The translations under genes and the position numbers were made by a program. The notes below the pieces were generated by a model. It was not told the DNA's origin, made no database searches, and saw nothing but the letters and a program-made list of their open reading frames with translations. From contig JADIYD010000004.1 in the NCBI GenBank assembly GCA_016705475.1, forward strand, positions 1-64,000: DNA of 64,000 nucleotides, written 5' to 3'. The stretch comes from Betaproteobacteria bacterium (GTDB taxonomy: Bacteria > Pseudomonadota > Gammaproteobacteria > Burkholderiales > Rhodocyclaceae). Each line of letters starts with the position of its first letter. The first letter of the stretch is position 1. Shown here one piece after another: positions 18,301 through 26,094 of this stretch.

Positions 18301-18772
18301 TCACGACAACCAAGCCTAGCGAGGACAGACCCGCTGCAAGCCCGCCTGAATCGAGCATGTAGAGGTGAATGAAGGCTTCCGCTGCCGGCCGGCGTTGCAG
18401 GTAGACGGCAACGAAAGAGATCACGATCGGGTAGACCAGAGCTGCCAGCGTCGCCTGGATGGTCCACACAGTAGAGAAGTGCGTCAGTTGTTCCGCGGCC
18501 GGCCAATTGAACCAGGCGGGGGTGAACCAGTCCTGCGGGAGCACTGCCGCCAACACCAGCAGCGCGATCTGCAAAGCCAGCAGCGAGAAGGCAAGCCGCA
18601 AGGGATGCTCGCCAGCGAACAGCAGATCCCGCTCCAATTTGGACAGGGCAAGGCGGCGCCTCTGGATGTTCTGCGCGAACCACGCGGCCTCGTCGCGGCG
18701 CGCGACCGTGCGGACGGACCATGGTGTCCGCAACAGGGCTCTGACTAAGCAAAACGCACATTCCAAGGTCAT
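15353..18772 (-). CDS. Large membrane-anchored protein of unknown function (1139 aa)
   Basis: I do not recognise this protein. Hydrophobic segments at about residues 58-79, 101-125, 142-165 and 175-198 suggest four transmembrane helices near the N-terminus. About 900 soluble residues follow with many Trp and Arg, probably cytoplasmic. There is no Walker motif, nuclease signature or peptidase motif that I can see. Segments such as GFREGDIQGELRLRAQARLV, FQAALRNYWTDVRLLTVELML and LPIGQSLLLSSEVFRALMF may help a profile search. The coding frame is unbroken over 3.4 kb, unlike the conjugative genes to the left. It lies between an IS30 element and an Avs-like gene on the same strand, a typical setting for cargo of a mobile island. 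A defence or surface role is possible but unproven. Confidence 0.75.
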   Translation of the reverse strand: MTLECAFCLVRALLRTPWSVRTVARRDEAAWFAQNIQRRRLALSKLERDLLFAGEHPLRLAFSLLALQIALLVLAAVLPQDWFTPAWFNWPAAEQLTHFSTVWTIQATLAALVYPIVISFVAVYLQRRPAAEAFIHLYMLDSGGLAAGLSSLGLVVVMGVQYLMLSTWGTAWLPGWAAIDTAWFVLNAALTTLFLFRTVEFLRPEVQTRVIQRYTVNVALPRDVQRLNSFQVLAGGIAKGWFPVPSYGDDKAPEGPRLLIGRGFREGDIQGELRLRAQARLVDVRIWVVRLVVESWYRRALTSPRPDKTEAFGVNKSWPLFTLPMSPGTVYESELPLAMVADGPELSTWQRWLLRWSVVLHPTSRERYGIRVEAILGELAADARNMAAKPDNEGFERAYSALIDLHGLLLTACLDKTETGEQGSWALLPDPESIFDRTLHKNWSNVYRGIFEAAIEGMVRDTRPLRRLCHLLQHLNGDELRESPVEIREHLLQMPPLMMYQLSNWWAFRVEEQGIIEHSHKQMVLLRPPLNRVYDEVLSTFVAGWENGRPDKPRQNRDARALDWATLPGLARLNVKHIEETARMLLAAVLRGDQAAAEWLADVLSKWWGTLAFDHEPYQLYDKTAFITIDDLGLGWPAFCTKFGLEADDAASQERLRPVLQQGAFQAALRNYWTDVRLLTVELMLDWIRAVPAASASSSLAFEIAAGLLTGKQWKSGGQAADSLSTLSSPEYLVAKARQFAASGEWRGGYVGRLDGFVERVKDMRRPNMVSSRVYSFGGADDVESLQESQLELFAILPTGAWSLPRSLQRQMDVWFDARFDQYSSIDILRGRLKSWLERLDAQPGLSVEHIDLVKARVKPGVPAQTAVDQAKAGLLAAQQALEDRREETLAAQPIDPDRLLEIGRYASRSGFSKDKGHFPVHLFPIGKPAANLEDFTLTFTQVRRGELTQLQMDQRAVNEAEYFADAMAQQVAIVVLSDVLHRSEIKEIAVPDGEAYWKALRAESSLIVAKGGTPILLLDNATRPDWVWDWQHADFDATHKRPNDLQVRRREGQGAGYQCDFNDIEVYVAPLPIGQSLLLSSEVFRALMFTDYGNGRFVRAEVVELDGVKKLVDLKLTFSRGVEVGDTRAVRLAYVQSK

Positions 18773-19134
18773 TTATGAGTTCTTTGTGGCAATCGGTCAA
18801 TAATTCTAAAGTCATTATGAGCATTTTGGTCGAACCACAGGCGGCCGGCTATTTTTCGTGAATGCTCACTCGTCGTCCAAAGAGGCCAGTCACGCTCAGA
18901 CGCAATTCTGTCCGCCATCCCCAAAAAGCAGACTTCTCTGCGACCAACTCGGCCAGCCCTGTCTCATTGACGCAATACACGGCGAATACGTGCTTGGCGA
19001 GACCGGTCCAGATAGTTTGTGTAAGTGCTCTTGGCCGCTCCATATCGGCCTGGTCAACTAGACGGGCTGTGATTCCGCTATGTGACGTAACCGGCAGCGC
19101 TTGGCACCCACTTCCTCACGTAGGAACCACTCGA
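18773..19134. other. 362-base gap between the two large genes
   Basis: No convincing gene. On the minus strand the 60 bases before the membrane-protein start are AT-rich and contain TAGAAT about 40 bases from the ATG, a possible -10. No hairpin or repeat separates the two large genes clearly. Confidence 0.35.
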
Positions 19135-22100
19135 TCATGCCTTGGCGATACGGTCTCTCAGCCATCTATGGACCCGCCGCTGGCGTTTGATGTCACCAAG
19201 CCCATCCAGAACCGATGCAGGCAAGAGCGCCTCTTCGACGGCGAAGAGGCGACGCACCGGGTGTCCTTCGGCGAAGAGATCAAGGATTGCTTGGGCGGCC
19301 CCGGGATCGCGATCATGGAGGATATAGGCGCCGAGAACGGCGAGAGACCGATCTGCGTTCGAATGGGCCATGCGCTCGCAAAGTGCGATAGCGGTTTCGA
19401 GCGAGGCATGGTGACAAACCAGCACGACCGCCGACGTCGCGAGTGCTGCACCAAGCTTCATGATTCGCTCCGCCGTGAACGGCGCCAGCAACTCAGGTTC
19501 GATCGTATCCGCAACTCCCAAGGCGTCGAGAGCATCTAGCCGAAGCCATCCCCGGTCTCGGTCTCTGACCATCGCATCGATCTTCTCCCGAATGGCGGGT
19601 GAGCCGTGGCTGGCCGCGACGCACAGACACTCTTGGCCGAGCGCCCGATCCGGGGTGCTCGTCGCGAGCTGGATGAGCTGATCGCTGATCTGGTCGGACA
19701 ATGGGGCGTATGTAGCCAGCGCTTTCACCGCCTCCCGCGCGATCGGAAAGGAGTCGGGCTCGTTATACGATGGGTCGGCATCGGACCATGTGTCCCCCGT
19801 CAGGCAGAGCAGCACGGGGAGGTGCTCCAGATGGGGCTTCGCCACGAGTGCACGCACCAAAGCCTGACGGACCCGGCGCCCCGGATCGGCCGACAATCTA
19901 AGGAGATCGGCAGAGAAAGGTGCATTAGCCCGGCCTGCAAGGAACTCGAGCGCGACGACGCGCGCATTGGCTCGGGGATGCTGAAGGGCCATCGCGATCG
20001 CTTCCTCATCCTCGATCGCGACCGCAGCGGAGGCGGCCGCCTCGGCGAGGTCCTTATCTGCGGTCTCCCTCAACCAGCGTCGGATCGGTTCGGTCGGAGC
20101 CCCCCCCGCTTTGATCAGGAGCGGGAGAACTTTGGAGAGAATGTGAGGCGGTACGGTCTCGGCCGCCTGCTGGAGAATCTCTACAGCCTGAGCGCTGAGC
20201 GGGGCGGCGCTTGAGGTGCCGTGAAGCAGTGCCCAACCAATTTTGCGATAGAGGGGATCTAGCGTCTTTATTAGGCGTCGCCACCCAGTTTGCCGGATCG
20301 GCGAATAGCGACTGTGCGCGCTAATTAGGTCGCAGAGGAAGGCTATACGAGCAGATGTCGGTGACCCATCGAACGCCTCGGCGAGAAGGGTTCGATCAAC
20401 CGATATCGCGCAGGCCATCGCGGCACAGCGACCGTTTTGAGCTAAGATGCCATTGCAGAGTGCTTGCTTGAGCTTCTCACGGAAATCCGGGTGCCAATGT
20501 TGGTACAAAGCGTCCCACGCTTCGTCCTCATTCCCGCCTGCTTGGGCGGCGGCAAACATCGCCCTCAACTCTTCAGGGCTGGGCGGTGTGGCCGCATCAG
20601 TGTTCTGAATCGCTCGCGCCCAATAGTAACCAAACTCAGAGACGCGATTGTGTTCGGCCAATGCCTTCCAATTGCCAGCGGCACGTACGGCTTTGATATA
20701 GAGGTCAGCGATAATGCCGGACGCGTAGCCATCGTCGTCTATGCCGGAGGTCCAATATTCCTCGAACCCATAGTCGCACTCGCCATCGTCGATGACACGC
20801 CACCTTTCGGCATCCTCCGCCAGCTTGGCGTTATCGCGAGCAAGATCGTCAAGTACCTCCTCGAACACCGCCTCGAAGGCGGGTAGATCGCGGAGCGCGC
20901 CGGTTACGACAGCCTCGATGTTCGGCTCATGACCCATACCCACAAGACGACGCGCAGCGTAGACATAGGCGTCCTCAAGCCCCGTCGCGATGCGGTCGAG
21001 CGCGACCGGAAATCCGGCTCCGTAGGATCCGCGTTCATCGGAAAGTTGGCCGCGAACGAAACGCTCGGCGATCGGAAAGGAACGCGGATCCTGGGAGATC
21101 CGCTCGTACCATGCGTCGGAGAAGGCGGGGGCCTTCCACTGTTCGATGAAGAATGCCGCACCGCGCTGGACGCTGGTCAGTAGCCAGCGGGCGAGTTCCG
21201 ACGGGTTGGATGTTGCACTACCGACATCGCTTGCGAGCTGGAGAAGCTTGGGGAAGTCCGCGCCAGGGTCGATCAGGGCCGCCTCAAGCCAGCTATCGAT
21301 TTTGGTCTGGGCTGCGGAAGGAACTTCAAAGGTGAACGCACCGCCTTCGACCCCGGCGACAAGCCGGCGCCCTTCGTCGATTAGTCTCGCAGCCGTTTCC
21401 ATGCCCCATTCAGCATACGGTTGCGGGAGGGATGTGAGCGCGATCAGTAGAGTCGCAAAGGCCGACTCATGGCGAAACCAGTTTTCCTTCAGATGTTTCT
21501 CGAAACCCGCACGCACGCTCGGATGTGCGAAGGCGACCGAAGTGGTCGGCTGACGCAGATGACGCGCGGCGATCATCGTGTCGATCAGCTTGTCGAGATT
21601 GATGGCGAGTCCTGGCGCGGCGATGCGCAAGGACCGCATCAGCGCGACGAGCGTCATGCGGTCGAACGATCCTCGTGTCGCCAGCACGCCCCAAATGATG
21701 GCGGATTGGCCGGTCGTGTCCGAATGGGTCAGATAGCGGTCAACCGCTCCTTCGACCGCATCCCGATGCGCGACACCAACAAGGCGATGCAGCCATTGCC
21801 CGTCATTCTCGCCCTCGCAGCGACCGGACAGGATGTTGGCGAAGAACAGGTCAAGCTCGAGCGGCTTTTCCAGCACGCGCAGGACATCTGGCCTGAAGCT
21901 GAGCGCCTTCGACTGAAGGTGAGGTGGGAGGATATCCATCCGCTTGTCGTAGATTTCGGCGAGCTGGCCGTTGAGATAGTGATCGGCTTCAAGCTCGATC
22001 GACCAAGGCGCGAGTCCTTCGAGGGCGTGCGCGCCGCTCAACATATCGCTCCGGGACGTCACGACGAACTGGTTATCGGGATGGGCATCGCGCAGCATTC

Positions 22101-23124
22101 GCGGAAGCTGCTCCGTCCACGTTTCTGAGCCAATTCGTAGGCTGTTCTGCCCCCATGGATCTTCGAGATAGAAGAGCTTCGGCCCGGTCTGTATGATCTG
22201 CCGGATACTCGATGGGTCGCTGTTCGGATTGACTACAACTATATCGAGTGCGCCGTTGCGCTTGCGCGCCTGATCGCACAGCGCGCGTGCAGCTAGCGTC
22301 TTGCCCGTGCCGGATGATCCGGCAATCACGACCGCGTTCTTCTTCTCGATCTGACGGATCATGTCGGGGAAGTTTGTCGGCTCGACGAAGGCGTCGAGTT
22401 CCGCGACACTTGCCAGGAATCCGCCATGGCCACGGATCGTGCCGAGCAAATCGTTATAGGCCCAGACCCCCGGCGAGGTGCCGCGCATTCGGGCCTTGGC
22501 TTCCTCCCGAAGCGTAGCGAGGCACGTTCCTTGCCGATCTTTGGGCACTCGCAGAATAGTGGTCAGGATATGTTCGATCTCATATTCGAGGAGCTTCGGC
22601 GTCAGGCCGGCATAAATTGCGATGCGTCCATCCGGCGCGTCGGGCAGGATCTCGCGTAGCGATTCCGGAAAATCGTCATGCCCTGGCTGCTCCTCGAAAT
22701 CCCCGACCAGGAGATTCCGAGCCACGCCCGAGACATCAGCATTCGTCACCAAGAGATAGCGAACATCGGGATCAACCAAATGGTCCTTAGCCGGCGTACG
22801 TCGTTTTCCATGCTTGAGCAGCCGCTCGAACGCGTCGACCGACCAGGGATCACCGCGGCGCAGCTTTACCTGCATGATGATCCGGGTAGCAACACCTAAT
22901 TGCGCCATCGCTTCGACATGACCGGGATCGTCTTCCTCGAGCTCCACCTCGATATCGTCAGCATTCGCCGGCTCGATCGTAATGCGTGACGCCGATTTGG
23001 TCACAAAGAGGATACGCAAGGCCGCAAAGATCGAGACATCGAGCTGATAGTCATAGCCCGCGAGAGCGGCAGAAGCTCCAGTATTAGTCCCCTGGGCGCG
23101 GGCTGTATTGGCTGGCTTGGTCAT
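19135..23124 (-). CDS. Avs-like STAND ATPase with N-terminal nuclease-like domain (1329 aa)
   Basis: Three parts are visible. Residues 15-110: GYDYQLDVSIFAALRIL, an acidic DDIEVELEED and IMQVKLRRGDPWSV, the layout of PD-(D/E)xK/Cap4-type nucleases with D and QxK. Residues 265-340: a P-loop AGSSGTGKTLAARAL and Walker B-like LFYLEDPWGQN, the EDPxG signature of nSTAND3-type NTPases. Residues from about 560 to the end: Ala-rich helical repeats of HEAT-like character (for example IRKVLPLLIKAG-like and RRVRQALVRALVAKPHLEHL). Avs proteins of this build detect phage proteins through the repeats, assemble and activate the nuclease, stopping infection. GC-rich GCG/ATC-rich coding differs from neighbours and suggests transfer. 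The domain calls are by motif only, and the sensor target is unknown. Confidence 0.75.
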   Translation of the reverse strand: MTKPANTARAQGTNTGASAALAGYDYQLDVSIFAALRILFVTKSASRITIEPANADDIEVELEEDDPGHVEAMAQLGVATRIIMQVKLRRGDPWSVDAFERLLKHGKRRTPAKDHLVDPDVRYLLVTNADVSGVARNLLVGDFEEQPGHDDFPESLREILPDAPDGRIAIYAGLTPKLLEYEIEHILTTILRVPKDRQGTCLATLREEAKARMRGTSPGVWAYNDLLGTIRGHGGFLASVAELDAFVEPTNFPDMIRQIEKKNAVVIAGSSGTGKTLAARALCDQARKRNGALDIVVVNPNSDPSSIRQIIQTGPKLFYLEDPWGQNSLRIGSETWTEQLPRMLRDAHPDNQFVVTSRSDMLSGAHALEGLAPWSIELEADHYLNGQLAEIYDKRMDILPPHLQSKALSFRPDVLRVLEKPLELDLFFANILSGRCEGENDGQWLHRLVGVAHRDAVEGAVDRYLTHSDTTGQSAIIWGVLATRGSFDRMTLVALMRSLRIAAPGLAINLDKLIDTMIAARHLRQPTTSVAFAHPSVRAGFEKHLKENWFRHESAFATLLIALTSLPQPYAEWGMETAARLIDEGRRLVAGVEGGAFTFEVPSAAQTKIDSWLEAALIDPGADFPKLLQLASDVGSATSNPSELARWLLTSVQRGAAFFIEQWKAPAFSDAWYERISQDPRSFPIAERFVRGQLSDERGSYGAGFPVALDRIATGLEDAYVYAARRLVGMGHEPNIEAVVTGALRDLPAFEAVFEEVLDDLARDNAKLAEDAERWRVIDDGECDYGFEEYWTSGIDDDGYASGIIADLYIKAVRAAGNWKALAEHNRVSEFGYYWARAIQNTDAATPPSPEELRAMFAAAQAGGNEDEAWDALYQHWHPDFREKLKQALCNGILAQNGRCAAMACAISVDRTLLAEAFDGSPTSARIAFLCDLISAHSRYSPIRQTGWRRLIKTLDPLYRKIGWALLHGTSSAAPLSAQAVEILQQAAETVPPHILSKVLPLLIKAGGAPTEPIRRWLRETADKDLAEAAASAAVAIEDEEAIAMALQHPRANARVVALEFLAGRANAPFSADLLRLSADPGRRVRQALVRALVAKPHLEHLPVLLCLTGDTWSDADPSYNEPDSFPIAREAVKALATYAPLSDQISDQLIQLATSTPDRALGQECLCVAASHGSPAIREKIDAMVRDRDRGWLRLDALDALGVADTIEPELLAPFTAERIMKLGAALATSAVVLVCHHASLETAIALCERMAHSNADRSLAVLGAYILHDRDPGAAQAILDLFAEGHPVRRLFAVEEALLPASVLDGLGDIKRQRRVHRWLRDRIAKA

Positions 23125-23820
23125 TGGCGCACATTAGACCAGTTCGGGCAATGGAAGTCAGTATAGAGAATGCCAGCGACGTTGATCTCGGAATACCTAT
23201 CGACTGAGCCCCTGAACGTCTGGTGTCCAAGAAGGTACTGCGGACCTAAGCGGTCGGGTACCTGAACGTCGGCAATGGCCGACCAACAGTCTGTTGCCAC
23301 TCGCATGAGGCCGGAACTCGGCCATAACGGCCATTGGCCTGAGGCGCTCAATCGGGCAGCAATCCGCCGCTTACCTGCCGTTCCACCTTGAGTGGTCGCG
23401 AACGACAGCTTCCATTTCTGGCGAATGCGTACTCCGCGCCCATTGCGGACACCCAGCCTTCTCCAGACCCGACGGTCAGGCAAACCCTGGTTTTACGGAC
23501 TAGACATCTACAAAGCGGCCGGTCGCGACCACGCCCAACCGGCCATCTGCGGACGGTCCAAGTGGCTATCCAATTTCAATAGTTGCAGCTTTCTCAGAGC
23601 TGCTTGTACGACCGGTATTCGGTGAGCAAACATACGACTGCTTGACACGATATCCGCCGAAAATCCCGCGCTTGCAACAAATTTGCAACTCGCCATGTGT
23701 AGCAAACGCCACATCGCGGATTGTTTAAGTGAAATCAAATGATTGCGCCCATAACCGAGTAATCTTGTCAGGTATATTCAGGTCAATAATAAGTACTGAG
23801 CAGATATTAAGGCCGAGGTT
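23125..23820. other. 700-base intergenic island with decayed repeats
   Basis: Only short opposing frames and no domain. The middle holds one copy of a dispersed intergenic repeat (23318-23432). Further GC-rich words such as GGCCGGTCGCGACC and CCGGCCATCTGCGG follow to 23570. The last 150 bases are AT-rich and probably hold the promoter of the DUF3079 gene. Confidence 0.4.
23318..23432 (-). repeat. Dispersed intergenic repeat, copy B
   Basis: Inverse copy of the sequence at 62332-62446. Over 84 aligned bases (23349-23432 against 62332-62415) I count 73 identities without gaps, and the similarity continues to 23318. It contains GTACGCATTCGCC at one end and CGGCCATAACGGCCATTG at the other. A related 19-base word occurs at 40828. 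No open frame, so likely a non-coding mobile or structured repeat (REP/MITE-like). Confidence 0.6.
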
Positions 23821-24057
23821 ATGAGTAAAGACCCTGTGTTTTTCAAATCTCCCGAGATGGCAAAAAAATTTCCGTTGCATCCTAAACATCCTGAACGGAC
23901 TTGTTGGGGCTGCGATAAATATTGTTCAGTGAATTCGTTGCAGTGCGGCAATGGTTCTGGTCGTACCCAGCATCCGGCGGAAATGCTCGGAGACGATTGG
24001 TACAAGTGGGGCGATTGGGGCATCGACTCGGCGGAAACGCCAGTGATGAGTTCTTGA
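23821..24057 (+). CDS. DUF3079 small cysteine protein
   Basis: Residues 12-60 match DUF3079: AKKFPLHPKHPERTCWGCDK, then YCSVNSLQCGNGSGRTQHP and GDDWYKWGDW. Four Cys (CWGCDKYC...QCGNG) suggest a metal or redox site. Most family members start at the internal MAKKF, so ATG 23854 could be the true start. The first ATG at 23821 adds SKDPVFFKSPE. Function is unknown. The gene is two bases ahead of a second small Cys-rich gene, so they are probably co-expressed, at the edge of the denitrification cluster. Confidence 0.75.
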   Translation: MSKDPVFFKSPEMAKKFPLHPKHPERTCWGCDKYCSVNSLQCGNGSGRTQHPAEMLGDDWYKWGDWGIDSAETPVMSS

Positions 24058-24059
24058 AT

Positions 24060-24275
24060 ATGGCCGGCTCATGGGGTTGCCCACACGAAATTAATGGCTT
24101 GTGTCACAAGGTTGGTGGTCAGACTTGTGACCCTGGAATGAAAGGTTGTGTGCTTTATGGTCGCTACGTGTTCGCAAACCCAGCGAAAAATGCACGCATT
24201 GTGCAGAAGCAGGGCCGAAGAGATGAAGTCGCCGTAGCGCCGGGCTCAAAAACCAGCAATCACAGCAAAGAATGA
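24060..24275 (+). CDS. Small Cys-rich protein of unknown function
   Basis: 71 residues: MAGSWGCPHEINGLCHKVGG, then TCDPGMKGCVLYGRY and a basic, low-complexity tail. Five Cys within the first 35 residues (CPHE, LCH, TCDPGMKGC) suggest binding of an iron-sulfur cluster or zinc. It starts two bases after the DUF3079 stop, so both are likely in one transcript. Similar short proteins occur near anaerobic respiration genes, but I cannot name the family. Location beside nir genes hints at, but does not show, a role in anoxic metabolism. Confidence 0.6.
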   Translation: MAGSWGCPHEINGLCHKVGGQTCDPGMKGCVLYGRYVFANPAKNARIVQKQGRRDEVAVAPGSKTSNHSKE

Positions 24276-24327
24276 CAATCCGGTAGATATTGGCGCGAAA
24301 ACGCTCGTTGGATGTTCTCGCTCCCCG

Positions 24328-24579
24328 ATGCTTGAGCCAAAAAACGACGGAATTTATGTGATCGAATTGTGCAGCGGAGAATTGCGCCACTGGCGCTATC
24401 TCGGTCCAGGGGCGCAGTCCAACGCGTGGTGGCTCGATATGGAATCCGGCCTGGAATTCAGTGAAACCAGCGTCATGTATGCATGGCGAATCGTTGGCGT
24501 TGGGAGCGAAAAATTTCAGACTGATCTCGAAAATTCAGCTGGCTTAGCTCACGGCAATGGGAGCAGTAATAAAGAGTAG
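24328..24579 (+). CDS. Hypothetical 83-aa protein
   Basis: A soluble acidic protein: DGIYVIELCSGELRHWRYLG, NAWWLDMESGLEFSETSVMY, AWRIVGVGSEKF. Coherent composition and a reasonable ATG at 24328, though no strong ribosome site. It follows the Cys-rich pair on the same strand by about 50 bases and precedes the PAS gene. No domain recognised, no function proposed. Confidence 0.5.
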   Translation: MLEPKNDGIYVIELCSGELRHWRYLGPGAQSNAWWLDMESGLEFSETSVMYAWRIVGVGSEKFQTDLENSAGLAHGNGSSNKE

Positions 24580-24669
24580 AAATTGCCAGATGGTTTCACA
24601 GAAGGCTTGGTGGAACGATTACAGAGTTCAAATTTCTAAGTTGGAAGTAAATTGTTGAGGTAGACCGCT

Positions 24670-25095
24670 ATGGACGGGTATTCGCGAGCAATTTCTTCAC
24701 TCAGTGATTTAATCCTTGAGCAGACCTCTGATGCGCTCATCTACGCCAATCGAGAGGGTGTGATTGAACGCTGGAACCAAGCTGCAGAATCAATGTTCGG
24801 ATATACCTTTGCCGAGGCTTACAGCCAAAGCTTGGATCTGATAATTCCTGAACACCTTCGTCCAGCGCACTGGCGAGGTTTTGAGGCTGCGATGGTTAAT
24901 GGTTCTACACGCCTACATGGCCGCCCCACATTGACACGAGCAGAACGTAGATCCGGAGAGAGAATCTATGTCGAAATGAGCTTTGCTCTGGTAACCGACG
25001 AATCCGAAAAGGTCATTGGTTCGGTTGCCATGGCACGAGACGTGACAGAACGTGTTCTTCGGGAAAAAGATGCCGCCATTAGCAAGAATAAGTAG
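24670..25095 (+). CDS. Single-domain PAS sensor protein
   Basis: 141 residues forming one PAS domain: ISSLSDLILEQTSDALIYAN, REGVIERWNQAAESMFGY (S-box core), LIIPEHLRPAHWRGFEAAM and GSVAMARDVTERVLRE at the end. The ribosome site GAGGTAG precedes ATG 24670. There is no output domain, so it must act through a partner. PAS domains can bind heme, FAD or small ligands. The setting among DNR/FNR genes and nirS suggests redox or NO sensing (inference). It faces the decayed FNR gene tail-to-tail. Confidence 0.75.
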   Translation: MDGYSRAISSLSDLILEQTSDALIYANREGVIERWNQAAESMFGYTFAEAYSQSLDLIIPEHLRPAHWRGFEAAMVNGSTRLHGRPTLTRAERRSGERIYVEMSFALVTDESEKVIGSVAMARDVTERVLREKDAAISKNK

Positions 25096-25103
25096 GTAGG
25101 GTG

Positions 25104-25515
25104 CTACGCCGTCTGATACTTGTGCAAGCGGTCAACGCTTGGGATCAGTATCCGCCTTCCTTCAACCTTGATCAGACCAAGCTCACTCAATTCGCGAAGG
25201 ATGCGAGAAAAGTATTCTTGCGTCTGGTTGAGGCGGGAGGCAATTAGCCCTTTATTTACGTGAAGTTCGAGAACCGTATTTTCGTCATCGAGCCGGCTTT
25301 CCGGCAATTCATGCATCAAGTATCCAATGATGCGCTGCTTCCCTGAATACAAGGAATAAGCTTCAACATTGAGCATGAGTTGATGCATGCGCATGGCCAT
25401 CCCGGCCTGCACTTTTCATACATAGTCGCGATCACGATCCAGTTCGTCGAAGATCACAGACTTGGAGACGTGAAGCAACAGGCAACTGCGCAGCGCTTGT
25501 GCAGAGACATCACTG
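25104..25515 (-). pseudogene. Decayed Crp/Fnr-family regulator (C-terminal remnant)
   Basis: The surviving open part (25104-25412) gives the C-terminal dimer helix and HTH of a Crp/Fnr regulator: YSLYSGKQRIIGYLMHELPE, LIASRLNQTQEYFSRILREL, then IPSVDRL. It aligns residue for residue with the intact DNR-type gene at 30893-31594. Reading further upstream, the homologous ALRSCLLLHVSKSVIFDELD is still recognisable to about 25515 but is cut by an in-frame TGA near 25413 (position equivalent to the helix before the HTH). The sensor half is missing beyond that, where the nirM terminator begins. Not functional as a sensor. A remnant of a duplicated dnr-like gene. Confidence 0.7.
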
Positions 25516-25519
25516 CTAT

Positions 25520-25545
25520 AAAAAACGGAACTACGAAGAGTTCCG
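25520..25545 (-). terminator. Intrinsic terminator downstream of nirM
   Basis: On the minus strand CGGAACT-CTTCGT-AGTTCCG is followed by six T. It lies about 70 bases after the nirM stop and would end its transcript before the FNR remnant. Confidence 0.75.
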
Positions 25546-25615
25546 CTTATTGGCTCTCGGCTTGTTTTAGTCCAACAACACGAGAAGCTGCTTGCTCGTT
25601 GAAGACTGGCGTTTG

Positions 25616-25924
25616 TTACTTCTGGGAGAGAATCCAGGTAACGAGCTTCTTCGCTTCGTCAGGGGTAACGTTGTTCGGCGGCATCGGGATTTGACCCCAG
25701 ACGCCCTTGCCACCGGCCTTGACCTTGGCGGCCAGTTTGTCGACCGCGCCGGCATCGCCCTTGTACATGGCGGCGACGTCCTTGTAGGCCGGGCCGACAA
25801 GTTTCTTGTCGATGGCATGGCAGGACATGCAGTTCTTGGCCTTGGCCAGTGCCTCGTCGGCCAGTACCTGGCCGGAGATACCGAGACCGGCGGCAAACAT
25901 CATTGCGATATGGACAGCTTTCAT
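25616..25924 (-). CDS. Cytochrome c551 (NirM-like), electron donor to nitrite reductase
   Basis: 102 residues: Sec signal peptide (MKAVHIAMMFAAGLG...LA, cleavage after about 22), heme site CMSCH at about 32-36, GPAYKDVAAMYKG and the distal Met in IPMPP near 81. This is a class I c551/c8 of usual size. It shuttles electrons in the periplasm from the bc1 complex to NirS. A perfect TTGAT-N4-ATCAA box lies 64 bases upstream of the start and a hairpin/T-run terminator follows, so it can be a single-gene anoxically induced unit within the nir cluster. Confidence 0.88.
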   Translation of the reverse strand: MKAVHIAMMFAAGLGISGQVLADEALAKAKNCMSCHAIDKKLVGPAYKDVAAMYKGDAGAVDKLAAKVKAGGKGVWGQIPMPPNNVTPDEAKKLVTWILSQK

Positions 25925-25987
25925 TTGGATGATCCCTTCGTTGAAATAATGCGGGAGCGTAATGTCGCGGTTGGAAAAATTGGCGCT

Positions 25988-26001
25988 TTGATGGGAATCA
26001 A
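25988..26001 (-). promoter_or_regulatory. FNR/DNR box upstream of nirM
   Basis: TTGATGGGAATCAA, a perfect TTGAT-N4-ATCAA palindrome, centred about 70 bases before the nirM ATG. Recognised by FNR/ANR/DNR-type regulators. Confidence 0.8.
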
Positions 26002-26094
26002 AAGCCTGCCGAAGCCCGTCCGAATCTGACGTTGCTCAATGCGTCGAATTGATGAACATCAAGACTTCGTATCTTCGAGTCGTTGGCGACTCCG

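Noticed and set aside
18849..19043. 64-residue minus-strand frame between the two large genes
   Set aside because: No ribosome site, no domain, and composition unlike a coding gene. Treated as non-coding.
19601..20220. Plus-strand open frames of about 200 residues inside the Avs-like gene
   Set aside because: Shadow frames of a 1329-codon gene, with no domain evidence.
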